6,483 nucleotides of DNA, taken from the NCBI GenBank assembly GCA_949451265.1, contig CASTQR010000095.1, positions 1-6,483 of the forward strand, written 5' to 3'. The translations under genes and the position numbers were made by a program. Source of the stretch: an uncultured Eubacteriales bacterium (GTDB lineage Bacteria > Bacillota_A > Clostridia > Oscillospirales > Oscillospiraceae). Below, piece by piece: positions 1-5,056 of this stretch (positions are counted from its first letter, which is position 1; each line of letters opens with the position of its first letter). The notes under the pieces were generated by a model that saw nothing but the letters and a program-made list of their open reading frames with translations, was not told the DNA's origin and did not search any database.

Positions 1-1
1 C

Positions 2-631
2 CTTCTCGTCGCACAGCAGCAGCTTTCCCTGGTGGAGGTAGGCGATGTAGTCCGCTACCTTCTCCAAATCCGACGTGATATGGCTGGAGATGAGGATGGC
101 GTGGTCGTCGTCGGAGACGAAGGCCAGGAACTCGTCCAGAATCTCGTCCCGCACCACCGGGTCCAGCCCCGCCGTGGCCTCGTCCAGCAATAACAGCTTG
201 GGCTTGTGGGCCAGCGCCGCCGCCAGGGACAGCTTCATCCGCATCCCCCGGGAAAGCTCCTTGATATTCTTCGTCCCGGACAGGCCGAATTTGTCCAGGT
301 AGTCCCGGTACAGGGCCTTGTCCCAGGTCTTGAACACCCGGCACAGCACCGTCTCCACATCCTTGATCCGCAGGTACTCGGAGAAGAAGCAGTCGTCCAG
401 CACGATGCCGATGTCCTCCTTGGCGTGATCCGGATCCGTCCCCAGCAGGGTGACTTCCCCGGCGGTGGGCCGGACGATGCCCAGCATGGATTTGATCAGG
501 GTGGTCTTGCCCGCCCCGTTCTCCCCGATGAGGCCCAGGATGGAGCCGCCGGGAACCTGGAGGTCGATGGGCCCCAGGGTGAAGGTCTTGTACTCCTTGA
601 CAAGGCCCTTGACTTCAATACAGTTTGTCAT
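2..631 (-). CDS. ABC transporter ATP-binding protein, YtrB/BcrA-like (C-terminus cut by window edge)
   Basis: This is the cytoplasmic nucleotide-binding subunit of an ABC exporter; it would hydrolyse ATP to drive a separate membrane permease. The first 210 residues are visible. Walker A is GENGAGKTT (36-44), the signature is LSRGMRMKL (126-134), Walker B is LLLLDEATAGLDP (146-158) with catalytic Glu151, and the H-loop His184 lies in ISSHI. The usual Q-loop glutamine is absent: the segment reads VLDDCFF (77-83). The ATG at 631 follows GAGGAG (637-642) with a 5-base gap, and this SD lies inside the end of the upstream gntR gene, so the two are probably translationally linked. A YtrA-type GntR regulator beside a single short ATPase is the layout of ytr/bcr-like operons responding to cell-wall-active compounds. 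The permease would lie beyond the left edge. Substrate is unknown. The family call is firm; the subfamily is inferred. Confidence 0.93.
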   Translation of the reverse strand, partial: MTNCIEVKGLVKEYKTFTLGPIDLQVPGGSILGLIGENGAGKTTLIKSMLGIVRPTAGEVTLLGTDPDHAKEDIGIVLDDCFFSEYLRIKDVETVLCRVFKTWDKALYRDYLDKFGLSGTKNIKELSRGMRMKLSLAAALAHKPKLLLLDEATAGLDPVVRDEILDEFLAFVSDDDHAILISSHITSDLEKVADYIAYLHQGKLLLCDEK

Positions 632-633
632 AA

Positions 634-1008
634 TTACTCCTCGCAGTACAGGGTGTTTAGCATTTCGGTGAGCTCCTCCAGGCCCACGGCCCCGGCCTTC
701 GCCGCGTCCACCGCCTGGGACAGGTGCTCCTCCACCTGGCACAGCACGGCCTCCCGCCGGGTCTCCCGGTTCTGGGCCGCCACGAAGCAGCCCTTGCCGG
801 GGACGGTGGTGAGAAAGCCCTCCCGCTCCAGCTCCTCATAGGCCCGTTTGGTGGTGATCACCGAGATCCGCAGATCCCGGGCCAGCAGCCGCATGGAGGG
901 CAGGGCCTCGCCCTCGGGCAGCGCGCCTGAAAGGATGAGCCCTTTCAGCTGCCGGACGATCTGCTCATAGATCGGCACGCCGGTGGAATTGCTGATGATG
1001 ATGTCCAT
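634..1008 (-). CDS. GntR-family transcriptional regulator, YtrA subfamily
   Basis: This is a 124-residue DNA-binding repressor. The N-terminal winged helix-turn-helix is typical GntR: GVPIYEQIVRQLKGLI (10-25), an LPSMRLLARDL segment (about 41-51), then a recognition helix and wing around TTKRAYEELEREGFL and PGKGCFV. The remaining ~45 residues form a short helical tail rather than a large effector domain, which with the ~125-residue length defines the YtrA subfamily. The reading frame is open upstream to 1257, but the ATG at 1008 is preferred: it is preceded by GAGGTG at a normal distance, matches family length, and the upstream part holds the promoter and terminator. The gene is the first of an operon, ending 2 bases before the ABC ATPase start. 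Such regulators usually repress their own operon; the repeats overlapping its -10 and start site fit this. The inducer is not evident. Confidence 0.93.
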   Translation of the reverse strand: MDIIISNSTGVPIYEQIVRQLKGLILSGALPEGEALPSMRLLARDLRISVITTKRAYEELEREGFLTTVPGKGCFVAAQNRETRREAVLCQVEEHLSQAVDAAKAGAVGLEELTEMLNTLYCEE

Positions 1009-1036
1009 GGTACACCTCGTTGGGTTTTGGGTTCCG

Positions 1037-1056
1037 GGGCCGCTCGTCAGCGGGCC
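1037..1056 (-). other. Small hairpin in the gntR mRNA leader
   Basis: In the leader between the predicted transcription start and the gntR SD, a CGCT-GACG-AGCG hairpin extends outward through GGC/GCC pairs with one bulged base. It is not followed by a U-tract, so it is not a terminator. It could stabilise the leader or affect translation, but no function is shown by the sequence. Confidence 0.4.
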
Positions 1057-1065
1057 TGGTATTTT

Positions 1066-1113
1066 GTATATACACGATATACACAGTATAGACGGTAGAC
1101 GCGGCTTTGTCAA
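1066..1113 (-). promoter_or_regulatory. gntR-ABC operon promoter with candidate autoregulatory operator
   Basis: On the minus strand there is a perfect -35 TTGACA (1113-1108), a 17-base spacer and a -10 TATACT (1090-1085). Transcription should begin near 1078, giving a ~70-nt leader. Just downstream is a perfect inverted repeat, GTATAT-N5-ATATAC (1066-1071 and 1077-1082), covering the predicted start. On the plus strand TATACAC recurs at 1069 and 1078, and a variant TATAGAC at 1087, giving a 9-base period into the -10. Such an AT-rich dyad in GC-rich DNA is a good candidate GntR operator. The promoter call is strong; the operator is inferred from position and symmetry. Confidence 0.82.
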
Positions 1114-1140
1114 GGGGGGCGGGAAAAATTTTTTGGCAGC

Positions 1141-1177
1141 AAAAAACACAGCCGCCATCCCAGTGGCAGCTGTGTTT
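1141..1177 (-). terminator. Rho-independent terminator downstream of degV
   Basis: Read on the minus strand, arms at 1177-1164 and 1157-1144 form a ~14-bp stem (AAACACAGCUGCCA with UGGCGGCUGUGUUU) around a 6-nt loop, and a U-run continues through 1141. One pair is a G·U wobble in minus-strand RNA but an A·C mismatch in plus-strand RNA, so the functional direction is minus. It lies ~100 bases after the degV stop and just upstream of the gntR promoter, separating the two units. Confidence 0.85.
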
Positions 1178-1189
1178 GTGCCGCAAGAG

Positions 1190-1256
1190 GCTTCCATCCC
1201 CAGGGGGGAAGCTGTCAGCCGCAGGCTGACGGATGAGGGCGCACCCCCATCCGTCA
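1190..1256 (-). repeat. Tandem palindromic element (three hairpins) in the degV 3' UTR
   Basis: Between the degV stop and its terminator are three adjacent or overlapping hairpins. In minus-strand order: stem TGACGGATG extended by four further pairs (13 bp, one G·U) around a UGCG loop at 1256-1227; GTCAGCC-TGC-GGCTGAC at 1230-1214, sharing four bases with the first; and GCTTCC...GGAAGC with additional C/G pairs at 1212-1190. The compact palindrome series resembles dispersed intergenic palindromic repeats I recall from gut Clostridia genomes. That family assignment is from memory and untested. The hairpins themselves are directly visible. Confidence 0.7.
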
Positions 1257-1272
1257 CGGCGAAAGAGGGCAG

Positions 1273-2145
1273 TTACCTGTGCTGGCCGGTGAAGAACAGC
1301 GCCACGCACCCCGGCCCCGTGTGGGCCCCGATCACCGGCCCGATGGAGTTGATGATGATCTCCCTGGTGCCGTACTTGGCCTTGACCTGGTCCGCCACAT
1401 ATTGGGCGTCCTCCTGGCAGTCGCTGTTGCTGATAAACATGGTCTGGGCGGCGGGGTCCACCGCCAGCTCCCCCACCTTGTCCACCAGGGCGTTCAGGGA
1501 CGCCTTGCGGCCCCGGGCGGTGTCCACCTTGATCAGGTGCCCCTCGTTGTCCACGTGCATGACGGGCTTGATCTGGAGCATGGTGCCCACCACGGCGGTG
1601 GCGGCGGACACACGGCCCCCCTTTTTCAGGAAGAACAGGTCGTTCACCGTGAACCAGTGGCACTGGTTCAGCCTGTTCTGCTCCGCCCAGTCCCGCACCT
1701 CCTCGATGGACTTGCCCGCCTGCCGCAGCTTGGCGGCCTGGTAGACGAACATCCCCTGTCCCAGGGAGGCGCACAGGGTGTCCACCACGAAGATCTTCCG
1801 ATCCGGGTACTGCTCCGCCAGATCCCCGGCGGCGATCTGGAAGGAGTTGCAGGTGGTGGACAGGCCGGAGGAGAAGGCCAGCGCCAGCACGTCCTCCCCC
1901 CGCTTCAGCACGGTTTCCATGGCGTCGGCGGCCTCCCCCACGTTGACGGCGTTGGTGGTGGCCATAATGCCCTCCCGCTGCTTGTTGTAGAAGTCCTTGG
2001 GGGACATCTCCCGGTTGTCCGGGTAGTTCCGGTAGGTCTTGCCGTCCATGATGAAGGCCAGCGGCAGCACCTCCAGCTCCAGCTCCTTGACAAGGCTGTC
2101 CGGCAGATCGCAGGACGAATCGGTGATGATAGCATAATTGCTCAT
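1273..2145 (-). CDS. DegV family protein (FakB-like fatty-acid-binding protein)
   Basis: This 290-residue cytoplasmic protein has the full length of the DegV family. Characterised members (FakB) bind a fatty acid and present it to the kinase FakA for phosphorylation, feeding exogenous fatty acids into phospholipid synthesis. Visible hallmarks are TDSSCDLP (8-15), the ATTNAV segment (62-67) at the position of the usual TSxP fatty-acid-carboxylate loop, FSSGLS (91-96), GRVSAATAVVGTMLQIKPV (177-195) and IGAHTGPG (272-279), whose His275 is the conserved C-terminal histidine. The ATG at 2145 follows GGGAGG with a spacing of about nine bases. The DUF1836 gene ends 63 bases upstream, so co-transcription is possible; a weak extended -10-like TGATATTTT lies in the gap (TATTTT at 2178-2173) but no good -35 accompanies it. 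The transcript ends at the 1141-1177 terminator. No fakA is in the window, so lipid binding is a family inference. Confidence 0.93.
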   Translation of the reverse strand: MSNYAIITDSSCDLPDSLVKELELEVLPLAFIMDGKTYRNYPDNREMSPKDFYNKQREGIMATTNAVNVGEAADAMETVLKRGEDVLALAFSSGLSTTCNSFQIAAGDLAEQYPDRKIFVVDTLCASLGQGMFVYQAAKLRQAGKSIEEVRDWAEQNRLNQCHWFTVNDLFFLKKGGRVSAATAVVGTMLQIKPVMHVDNEGHLIKVDTARGRKASLNALVDKVGELAVDPAAQTMFISNSDCQEDAQYVADQVKAKYGTREIIINSIGPVIGAHTGPGCVALFFTGQHR

Positions 2146-2208
2146 GGCTTTCTTCCTCCCATAGGTATCCTTAAAATATCATGACTCCGGCGGGAATCCC
2201 CGGCGGGC

Positions 2209-2757
2209 TCACTTCTTCTTGTTCAATAAATCCTCGTGGCCCGTGCGCCGGGCCAGTATGGCCAGGGCCTGGTGGCAGGCCAGCATATTGGCGTAGCTGC
2301 GCATGGCCAGGGACAGCACCAGCTTGGGCAGGTCGTGGTCGGAGGTATCCTCGTCAATGTGCTGGGCGGCGTCCGTCATGGCCTGATCCAGGTACTGGCG
2401 GAAATACTCGTACTGCTTTTCCGGCGCGCGCATCTCCCGGCCCACGGTGGTGAGCACCTTCATCTCCCGCACGGACATGACCTGCTTCAGCGCCCCGATG
2501 GCGGTGAGGTAGGCCAGGTGTTCCTGCCCGTACTTCTTGCCGTTGGCCCGCTCCAGCAGGCCGTCCTTGATGTAGTTGTTGATCATGGCGGAGGTGAGGC
2601 CCTCCCCCTCGCCGAAGGTGGCGGTCTGCCGGGACAGGTAGCCCACCACCTGGTCCATATACAGCGGGATGTCGGGCAGTCCGTCCCATCCCGCGGGGCG
2701 GGCGTCCATGAGCAGCTGCTTCAGGTCGGCCAGTTCCTCCAACTGTGATCCCCCCAT
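2209..2757 (-). CDS. DUF1836 domain-containing protein (putative helix-turn-helix regulator)
   Basis: This is a ~182-residue soluble protein. The DUF1836 pattern is visible: PLYMDQVVGYL (31-41), then LTSAMINNYIKDGLL (54-68), KKYGQEHLAYLTAIGALKQV (74-93) and a following helical segment. The central part looks like a MerR-like winged helix: the MINNYIKDGLL region resembles a recognition helix and the lysine-rich KKYG a wing. The rest is helical and ends in a lysine tail. The family has no firmly known function; a DNA-binding role is inferred. The start is uncertain. The ATG at 2757 has no SD and lies only ~16 bases from the predicted transcription start, whereas a TTG at 2742 (codon 6) has a run of six G seven bases upstream. 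The gene has its own promoter just after mnmE and precedes degV by 63 bases. Confidence 0.88.
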   Translation of the reverse strand: MGGSQLEELADLKQLLMDARPAGWDGLPDIPLYMDQVVGYLSRQTATFGEGEGLTSAMINNYIKDGLLERANGKKYGQEHLAYLTAIGALKQVMSVREMKVLTTVGREMRAPEKQYEYFRQYLDQAMTDAAQHIDEDTSDHDLPKLVLSLAMRSYANMLACHQALAILARRTGHEDLLNKKK

Positions 2758-2779
2758 TTTTCACAATCTGGTAAAGGGA

Positions 2780-2808
2780 ATTATATCATATCATCTTGGG
2801 GACGTAAA
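2780..2808 (-). promoter_or_regulatory. Promoter of the DUF1836 gene (possibly also degV)
   Basis: In the 59-base gap after mnmE, the minus strand carries -35 TTTACG (2808-2803, four of six consensus bases), a 17-base spacer and a perfect -10 TATAAT (2785-2780). Transcription would begin near 2773, leaving a very short leader. Confidence 0.75.
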
Positions 2809-2816
2809 GGGGGAAA

Positions 2817-4199
2817 TTACTTCCCCACGCAGAACCGCTCAAAGATCCGGGCGGTAACGTCCTCGCCCACCGTTCGGCCCGTCAGCTCCCCCAGGGCGGA
2901 CAGGGCCTCCTCCACGTCGGCCACCACCGCGTCCGGGGACAGGCCCGCAGACAGGGCCTCCGCCCCCCGGCGGACGGCCTGCCGGGCCCGGCTGGCGGCC
3001 TCCGCCTGCCTCGCGTTGGTGAGGAGGGTCCCCGCCTGGATTCCGTCCGGCTCCGGGAACAGGGCGGACACCGCCCCCTCCAGCTCCTTCAACCCCTCCC
3101 CGGTCCTGGCGGACAGGGAGATCATGGCGGCGGGGCCGTGCCCGTCCGGGGACGCGCTCCACAGGGCGGACGGCCCGGTGAGATCCCGCTTGCTCATAAT
3201 CCAGATCCAGGGCTTGCCGGAGGCGGCGGCAAGCCGCAGCACCTGGGCATCCTCCTCCGTGAAGTCCGCCGCGCCGTCGGTGACGGCGAAAACCAGCTCC
3301 GCCCGCTCCATCGCCGCCTTGGAGCGCTCCACGCCCAGCCGCTCCACCGCGTCCTCCGTCTCCCGGAGGCCCGCCGTGTCGATGAGCCGCAGCAGCACGC
3401 CGCCGAACTGGACCCGTTCCTCCACCGTGTCCCGGGTGGTGCCGGGGATGTCGGTGACGATGGCCCGCTCCCGGCCCAGCAGGGCGTTGAACAGGGTGGA
3501 CTTGCCCGCGTTGGGCCGGCCCACGATGGCGCAGGGGACGCCCTCGTTCAGCAGCCGGCCCCGGCGGTAGGTGTCCGCCAGGGCGTCCAGCTTGTCCGCC
3601 GCGGCTTCCAGGGCGGCGGACAGCTCCGCGGTCTCGAAGGGCTCAATGTCCTCGTCGGGGTAGTCCAGCACGGCGTGGAAGTGGGCGCAGAGATCGGTGA
3701 GCGCCCCGTAGATGCCGTCCACGATCTGGGCCAGCGCCCCGCCCAGCTGGCCCGCCGCCTGGTAGACGGCGGCGGGGGTCTCGGCGTGGATCAGATCCGC
3801 CGCCGCCTCGGTGCGGGTGAGGTCCAGCCTGCCGTTCAAAAAGGCCCGCTTGGTGAACTCGCCGGGGAGGGCCTGCCTTGCCCCGGCGGCAAAGAGGGCC
3901 TCCAGCCCCAGGGCCAGCGCCGCCGGGGAGCCGTGGCATTGCAGCTCGGCGGTGTCCTCGCCGGTGTAGCTGCGGGGGGCCCGGGAGACGGTGCAGAGGC
4001 AGTGGTCGATGGTGCGGCCCTCCCGGTCGTGCAGCGCGCCGTACACCAGCGTCCGGTCGGGGCGGGTGGACATGGGCCCGCCGTGGAAGGGGGTGAACAC
4101 CCGGTCGGCGGCGGCGATGGAGCCCGGCCCGGACAGGCGGAGTATGCCGATGGCGGAGGGGGTCAGGGGGGTGGCGATGGCGGCGATGGTGTCGGTCAT
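2817..4199 (-). CDS. mnmE: tRNA uridine-5-carboxymethylaminomethyl(34) synthesis GTPase MnmE
   Basis: MnmE works with MnmG to install the (carboxymethyl)aminomethyl group on wobble uridine 34 of certain tRNAs, using a methylene-THF carbon and GTP hydrolysis. The 460-residue length is normal. The N-terminal folate-binding domain includes [14 protein letters not shown] (73-86) and [18 protein letters not shown] (111-128). The inserted G domain has G1 GRPNAGKS (227-234), G2 GTTRD (253-257), G3 DTAGL (274-278) and G5 SLSA (361-364). The C-terminus ends FCVGK, with the conserved catalytic Cys457. The G4 motif reads SKRD (336-339) instead of NKxD. The frame is open to 4268, but the ATG at 4199 is preferred: GAGGTG lies six bases upstream, [19 protein letters not shown] is the standard N-terminus, and the promoter lies further upstream. 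mnmG is not adjacent. No convincing terminator follows. Confidence 0.97.
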   Translation of the reverse strand: MTDTIAAIATPLTPSAIGILRLSGPGSIAAADRVFTPFHGGPMSTRPDRTLVYGALHDREGRTIDHCLCTVSRAPRSYTGEDTAELQCHGSPAALALGLEALFAAGARQALPGEFTKRAFLNGRLDLTRTEAAADLIHAETPAAVYQAAGQLGGALAQIVDGIYGALTDLCAHFHAVLDYPDEDIEPFETAELSAALEAAADKLDALADTYRRGRLLNEGVPCAIVGRPNAGKSTLFNALLGRERAIVTDIPGTTRDTVEERVQFGGVLLRLIDTAGLRETEDAVERLGVERSKAAMERAELVFAVTDGAADFTEEDAQVLRLAAASGKPWIWIMSKRDLTGPSALWSASPDGHGPAAMISLSARTGEGLKELEGAVSALFPEPDGIQAGTLLTNARQAEAASRARQAVRRGAEALSAGLSPDAVVADVEEALSALGELTGRTVGEDVTARIFERFCVGK

Positions 4200-4239
4200 G
4201 GGGGTCACCTCGGAGTGGAGTTTGTCTGGCATTTCCCCC

Positions 4240-4268
4240 AGTGTACCACAATGCGGGGCGGGTTTCAA
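4240..4268 (-). promoter_or_regulatory. Promoter of mnmE
   Basis: The minus strand has -35 TTGAAA (4268-4263, five of six), a 17-base spacer and -10 TACACT (4245-4240) preceded by an extended-10 TG. Transcription would start near 4233, giving a ~34-nt leader ending in the GAGGTG SD of mnmE. This supports the 4199 start and shows mnmE does not depend on the upstream micro-gene. Confidence 0.75.
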
Positions 4269-4284
4269 CGGCGGGGAAGGGAAC

Positions 4285-4310
4285 GGCCCGCCCCCTTGCG
4301 GGAGCGGGCC
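4285..4310 (-). terminator. GNRA-capped GC hairpin between the micro-ORF and the mnmE promoter
   Basis: Arms GGCCCGC-U-CCC and GGG-G-GCGGGCC enclose a GCAA loop, an 11-bp stem closed by C-G. The one mismatch on the plus strand (C4292/A4303) becomes a G·U pair in minus-strand RNA, and GCAA is a GNRA tetraloop only in that direction, so it looks built to fold in leftward transcripts. It starts 10 bases after the micro-ORF stop. The trailing sequence is GTTCCC rather than a U-run, so termination efficiency is doubtful; it may be a 3'-end stabiliser. On the plus strand the tail is T-rich, but no rightward gene ends here. Confidence 0.55.
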
Positions 4311-4320
4311 TTGGTTTGGT

Positions 4321-4404
4321 TTATCGGGCGGCGGGGAGGATGCCGGGAGGTGCCCCGGTGCAGCCGGAGAGCAGCAGCGCGCCCAGCAGGCGTTTTGTTC
4401 TCAT
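4321..4404 (-). CDS. Putative 27-residue lipopeptide (micro-ORF with lipobox)
   Basis: A 27-codon ORF encodes a minimal lipoprotein-like peptide. It has a basic start (MRTKR, 1-5), a short hydrophobic stretch LLGALLL (6-12) and an ideal lipobox L-S-G-C (12-15). After processing at Cys15 only 13 residues would remain ([13 protein letters not shown]). The ATG at 4404 follows GGAG (4414-4411) with a six-base gap of C. Upstream on the same strand are a perfect TATAAT (4450-4445) and a 12-bp palindrome, and a strong hairpin follows the stop, so the unit looks self-contained (~150-nt transcript). If translated it could be a membrane-anchored peptide, a source of a secreted signal-peptide fragment like enterococcal pheromones, or a decayed lipoprotein. 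I recognise no homologue. A noncoding small RNA is the main alternative. Confidence 0.5.
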   Translation of the reverse strand: MRTKRLLGALLLSGCTGAPPGILPAAR

Positions 4405-4421
4405 GGGGGGCTCCTGTCTCC

Positions 4422-4450
4422 AATTGGCCAATTCCTGCAAAATCATTATA
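4422..4450 (-). promoter_or_regulatory. Putative promoter and palindromic operator of the micro-ORF
   Basis: The minus strand carries a consensus -10 TATAAT (4450-4445) in the 62-base gap after the zinc-ribbon gene. The -35 is poor: GAGCTG at a 17-base spacing. About 12 bases downstream of the -10 is the perfect 12-bp palindrome AATTGGCCAATT (4433-4422), roughly +6 to +17 of the predicted transcript, followed by the SD. Position and symmetry suggest an operator, possibly compensating for a regulated weak promoter. Confidence 0.5.
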
Positions 4451-4466
4451 TGGGGCGCGTTTCGTC

Positions 4467-4862
4467 TCAGCTCTTTTCCTCAAACGCCGCCCCGCAGGCC
4501 CGGCAGTGGACGGTGATCCGCCCCTTCCCCTTTGGCACCCGCATCATCTGCCCGCAGTTGGGGCATTTGAAGTAGCGGTGCTCCTTGTCGTGGGCCCGGG
4601 CCCGGAAGGCGCTCCACTTCCGCCACAGGGGGCGGACGGTCTGGAGGAAGCGGCTGTTTTCCGCCCTCCGGCGCTCCAGGTTCCGGGACAGGCAGCGGTA
4701 CAGGCTGAACACCAGCACCACCGTGCCCAGCAGCTCGAAGGCCAGCAGCCGGGTGAACAGGAACACGATATAGAGCGCGCAGTACAGCAGGATCAGGAAC
4801 AGGTTGAGCTGGTCCCCCCCATAGCGCCCCGCCATAAAACGGGCCAGGCTGCGGCGGATCAT
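4467..4862 (-). CDS. Small membrane protein with C-terminal zinc ribbon (hypothetical)
   Basis: This 131-residue protein has a basic N-terminus, two closely spaced hydrophobic segments (about 21-37 and 39-55) forming a probable transmembrane hairpin, a strongly basic arginine-rich stretch (56-95, including [14 protein letters not shown]), and a zinc ribbon built from CPNC (100-103) and CRAC (120-123) with 16 residues between the pairs. Both termini are likely cytoplasmic. The ATG at 4862 is supported by a strong AGGAGGTG SD about seven bases upstream. I know similar unnamed proteins from gut Clostridia (membrane anchor plus zinc ribbon) but no assigned function. The basic linker and ribbon could contact nucleic acid or another protein at the membrane; this is inference only. 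It has its own promoter and is divergent from ilvD. Confidence 0.85.
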   Translation of the reverse strand: MIRRSLARFMAGRYGGDQLNLFLILLYCALYIVFLFTRLLAFELLGTVVLVFSLYRCLSRNLERRRAENSRFLQTVRPLWRKWSAFRARAHDKEHRYFKCPNCGQMMRVPKGKGRITVHCRACGAAFEEKS

Positions 4863-4905
4863 GGGCGCTCACCTCCTACAGGTACGGAAATTTCGGAATA
4901 TACCT

Positions 4906-4934
4906 ATGATAGCGCGGCGATTTGGCGGCGTCAA
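4906..4934 (-). promoter_or_regulatory. Promoter of the zinc-ribbon membrane protein gene
   Basis: The minus strand has -35 TTGACG (4934-4929, five of six), a 17-base spacer and -10 TATCAT (4911-4906, five of six). Transcription would start near 4899 with a ~37-nt leader. An 8-bp palindrome GAAATTTC (4887-4894) lies just downstream of the start. Confidence 0.78.
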
Positions 4935-5005
4935 TGGGGTAAGCGTAAACAAAATGTGAATTTCCACGGGAAAAGGCGGAGGCTGGGGGCCGCCGCCGGG
5001 GGCAT

Positions 5006-5056
5006 ATGGAAATCCTCCGATTTTCCATTGCGCTCCCGGCGCTTTTATGATAGAAT
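5006..5056 (+). promoter_or_regulatory. ilvD promoter with upstream dyad
   Basis: The plus strand has -10 TAGAAT (5051-5056, five of six) with an extended-10 TG at 5048-5049. A weak -35 TTGCGC lies 17 bases upstream (5028-5033). Directly abutting the -35 is an inverted repeat ATGGAAA-N9-TTTCCAT (5006-5012 and 5022-5028), a candidate regulator site. Transcription should begin near 5063, so the ~31-nt leader has no room for a T-box or leader-peptide attenuator; control would have to be at initiation. Confidence 0.7.

Noticed and set aside
1009..1257. N-terminal extension of the GntR regulator to 1257
   Set aside because: The extension reads through the degV terminator, hairpins and the gntR promoter; the ATG at 1008 has an SD and gives the usual length.
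1279..2184. Plus-strand ORF of about 300 codons opposite degV
   Set aside because: Its composition (runs of Gly, His, Val and Leu) is that of an antisense shadow, and the minus strand encodes a complete DegV protein with SD and motifs.
2187..2207. Possible terminator or repeat between the DUF1836 gene and degV
   Set aside because: The sequence is mainly a short direct repeat (CCGGCGGG twice at a 13-base step) with only a 4-bp stem and no U-tract.
2810..2826. GGGGAA-N5-TTCCCC hairpin over the mnmE stop codon as a terminator
   Set aside because: The stem is only six pairs and overlaps the stop, and the following sequence is CCCTTTACG rather than a U-run.
4200..4268. N-terminal extension of MnmE to an ATG at 4268
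   Set aside because: The extra residues do not resemble MnmE, and the ATG overlaps the -35 of a good promoter; the 4199 start has an SD and the family N-terminus.
4265..4483. 72-codon minus-strand ORF overlapping the micro-ORF region
   Set aside because: It has no recognisable motif and covers the hairpin and mnmE -35; the overlapping lipobox ORF in another frame has a better SD and signal features.
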